Shown here piece by piece: positions 63,060-64,000 of a stretch of DNA of 64,000 nucleotides (position 1 is the stretch's first letter; each line of letters opens with the position of its first letter). Source of the DNA: Verrucomicrobiaceae bacterium (GTDB lineage: Bacteria > Verrucomicrobiota > Verrucomicrobiia > Verrucomicrobiales > Verrucomicrobiaceae). The notes below the pieces were generated by a model. That model had not been told where the DNA came from, did no database searches, and saw only the letters and a program-made list of their open reading frames with translations. The stretch is taken from the NCBI GenBank assembly GCA_027484445.1, contig JAIXSY010000016.1, positions 1 to 64,000 on the forward strand, in the 5' to 3' direction. The position numbers and the translations under genes are program-made.

Positions 63060-63818
63060 ATGCCACCGTACCCGGATTTGGTTCACCTCGTGGTTCCCTG
63101 CTACCGCGAGAGCGCACGCATCGGGGGGTTCCTGCCAGATCTTTGCCGTGAAATGATGGCGCTGGGCGGGGTGCGCGTGCAGGTGGTGGAGGATGGTTCC
63201 GAGCCGCGTGAAGCCGCTGCCATGCAGGCGCTGGTGGACCCACTGCGCGTGAGCTATCCCTGCCTGCTGCCGGTGAAGCTGCTGCCAAAAAACTTAGGCA
63301 AAGGCGGCGCGGTGTATGCAGGCTGGGCGGATCACGGCGGAGCGGATTGGCTGGCTTTTGTGGATGCCGATGGCTCCTGCTCTGCCACCGAGACTGCGCG
63401 ACTTTTGGCTCTGAGGCCGAGGGCGGAAGCTCCACCCAAGGCGCTCTTTGCCTCTCGGGTGAAGATGCTGGGCCGCCGCGTGGAAAGGCTGTTGAAGCGC
63501 CATCTGCTGGGCCGAGTGTATGCCACGCTCGTCTCTGAGCTGCTGGACGTGCCCGTCTATGATTCTCAGTGCGGGCTGAAGCTGGTGCCCCGTGCTGCCT
63601 ATGAGAGGATCGCCACGCAACTGAAGGTCATGGGTTTCGCCTTTGATGTCGAGCTCATGGCAGCGCTGCTGGAGGCGGGCTATGCGATTCAGGAGGTGCC
63701 GATCGACTGGCAGGAAATGCCCGGCGGCAAGGTCAGCCTGCTGCGCGATTCCTGGAGGATGGCCCGTGATGTTTGGGACATTCGCTGCCGACGCCCGACT
63801 TGGCGTCAGGGTGCGTAA
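63060..63818 (+). CDS. Glycosyltransferase, GT2 (polyprenyl-phosphate glucosyltransferase-like)
   Basis: A 252-residue GT-A protein: LVHLVVPCYRESARIGGFLP, VVEDGSEPREAAAM, NLGKGGAVYAGWADHGG and AFVDADGSCSATETARLL (DXD), then DSQCGLKLVPRAAYERIATQ and FAFDVELMAALLEAGYAI. It resembles dolichyl-phosphate beta-glucosyltransferase and related lipid-sugar synthases, and would supply a lipid-linked donor sugar. No membrane helix is visible, unlike GtrB. Confidence 0.88.
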   Translation: MPPYPDLVHLVVPCYRESARIGGFLPDLCREMMALGGVRVQVVEDGSEPREAAAMQALVDPLRVSYPCLLPVKLLPKNLGKGGAVYAGWADHGGADWLAFVDADGSCSATETARLLALRPRAEAPPKALFASRVKMLGRRVERLLKRHLLGRVYATLVSELLDVPVYDSQCGLKLVPRAAYERIATQLKVMGFAFDVELMAALLEAGYAIQEVPIDWQEMPGGKVSLLRDSWRMARDVWDIRCRRPTWRQGA

Positions 63819-63887
63819 TGTGCATTGGCTGCTTTTTGCCCATGGCGCTGGTCTGGGGGCAGAGTAGAGGCCACCTGCACGTTTCTC

Positions 63888-64000
63888 ATGTCTCAGCCCA
63901 CCGTTTGCCCTAGCCTGATCTCCAGCTCCCCCGTGCCGGGAGCTAGCTCATGGCAGCGGCTCGGAAATCTGGGAGATCCGGTGAAAGTCGCGCAGCGACT
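63888..64000 (+). CDS. Possible start of a further gene, cut by window end
   Basis: An open frame beginning MSQPTVCPSLISSSPVPGAS runs to the window edge (37 codons). It keeps the direction of the locus and follows the GT2 gene by 69 bp. Too short to identify; it could be non-coding. Confidence 0.3.
   Translation, partial: MSQPTVCPSLISSSPVPGASSWQRLGNLGDPVKVAQR

Overview
The window looks like a piece of a Verrucomicrobiota chromosome, probably from the Prosthecobacter/Verrucomicrobium side of the phylum. The pointers are a planctomycete/verrucomicrobial-type cytochrome protein (PSCyt1-DUF1549-DUF1553), a short archaeal/eukaryotic-type prolyl-tRNA synthetase, zinc-ribbon proton-channel proteins, secreted polysaccharide-degrading enzymes and fairly GC-rich DNA. 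The assignment rests on family recognition, not on a marker gene, and I saw no rRNA, tRNA or CRISPR array.

Positions 1-32581 are mostly chromosomal genes in short transcription units. They run: ahcY (cut by the window start) with a palindrome upstream; glmS with a strong terminator; a cysteine desulfurase; a RES/Xre-type toxin-antitoxin pair followed closely by a SNF2 ATPase; a REP-associated tyrosine transposase with three REP-like repeats; a three-gene ADP-ribose operon (NrtR-like Nudix protein, ADP-ribosylglycohydrolase, macrodomain) with a palindrome at its start; a three-gene ExbB/ExbD-like proton-channel operon; proS; a transporter-kinase-aldolase operon; moaE; two secreted proteins; a VapBC-like pair; a PL10-type pectate lyase; a membrane-anchored coiled-coil protein; the large cytochrome protein; and a NodU/CmcH-type carbamoyltransferase.

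Positions 32582-33362 are a scar region. A frameshifted GxxExxY gene lies between inverted copies of a short repeat, and the first 14 codons of rfbA together with that repeat are present three times with an exact 72-bp period.

Positions 33319-64000 are a large, almost wholly co-directional surface-polysaccharide locus with many 4-bp ATGA stop/start overlaps. It encodes dTDP-sugar precursors (rfbA, rfbB), an ABC O-antigen exporter (Wzm/Wzt type), a candidate Wzy-like polymerase, about thirteen glycosyltransferases (GT2, GT4, GT9, GT11-like, CgeB-like, and one GT2-GT4 fusion), six FkbM-type methyltransferases, two other methyltransferases, an asparagine-synthase-type amidotransferase, a small aspartic protease and an Rpn-type nuclease. 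Together these predict a long, heavily O-methylated polysaccharide. An AT-rich stretch at about 44555-47270 and the AT-rich start of the polymerase gene suggest the locus is a mosaic built by horizontal transfer.
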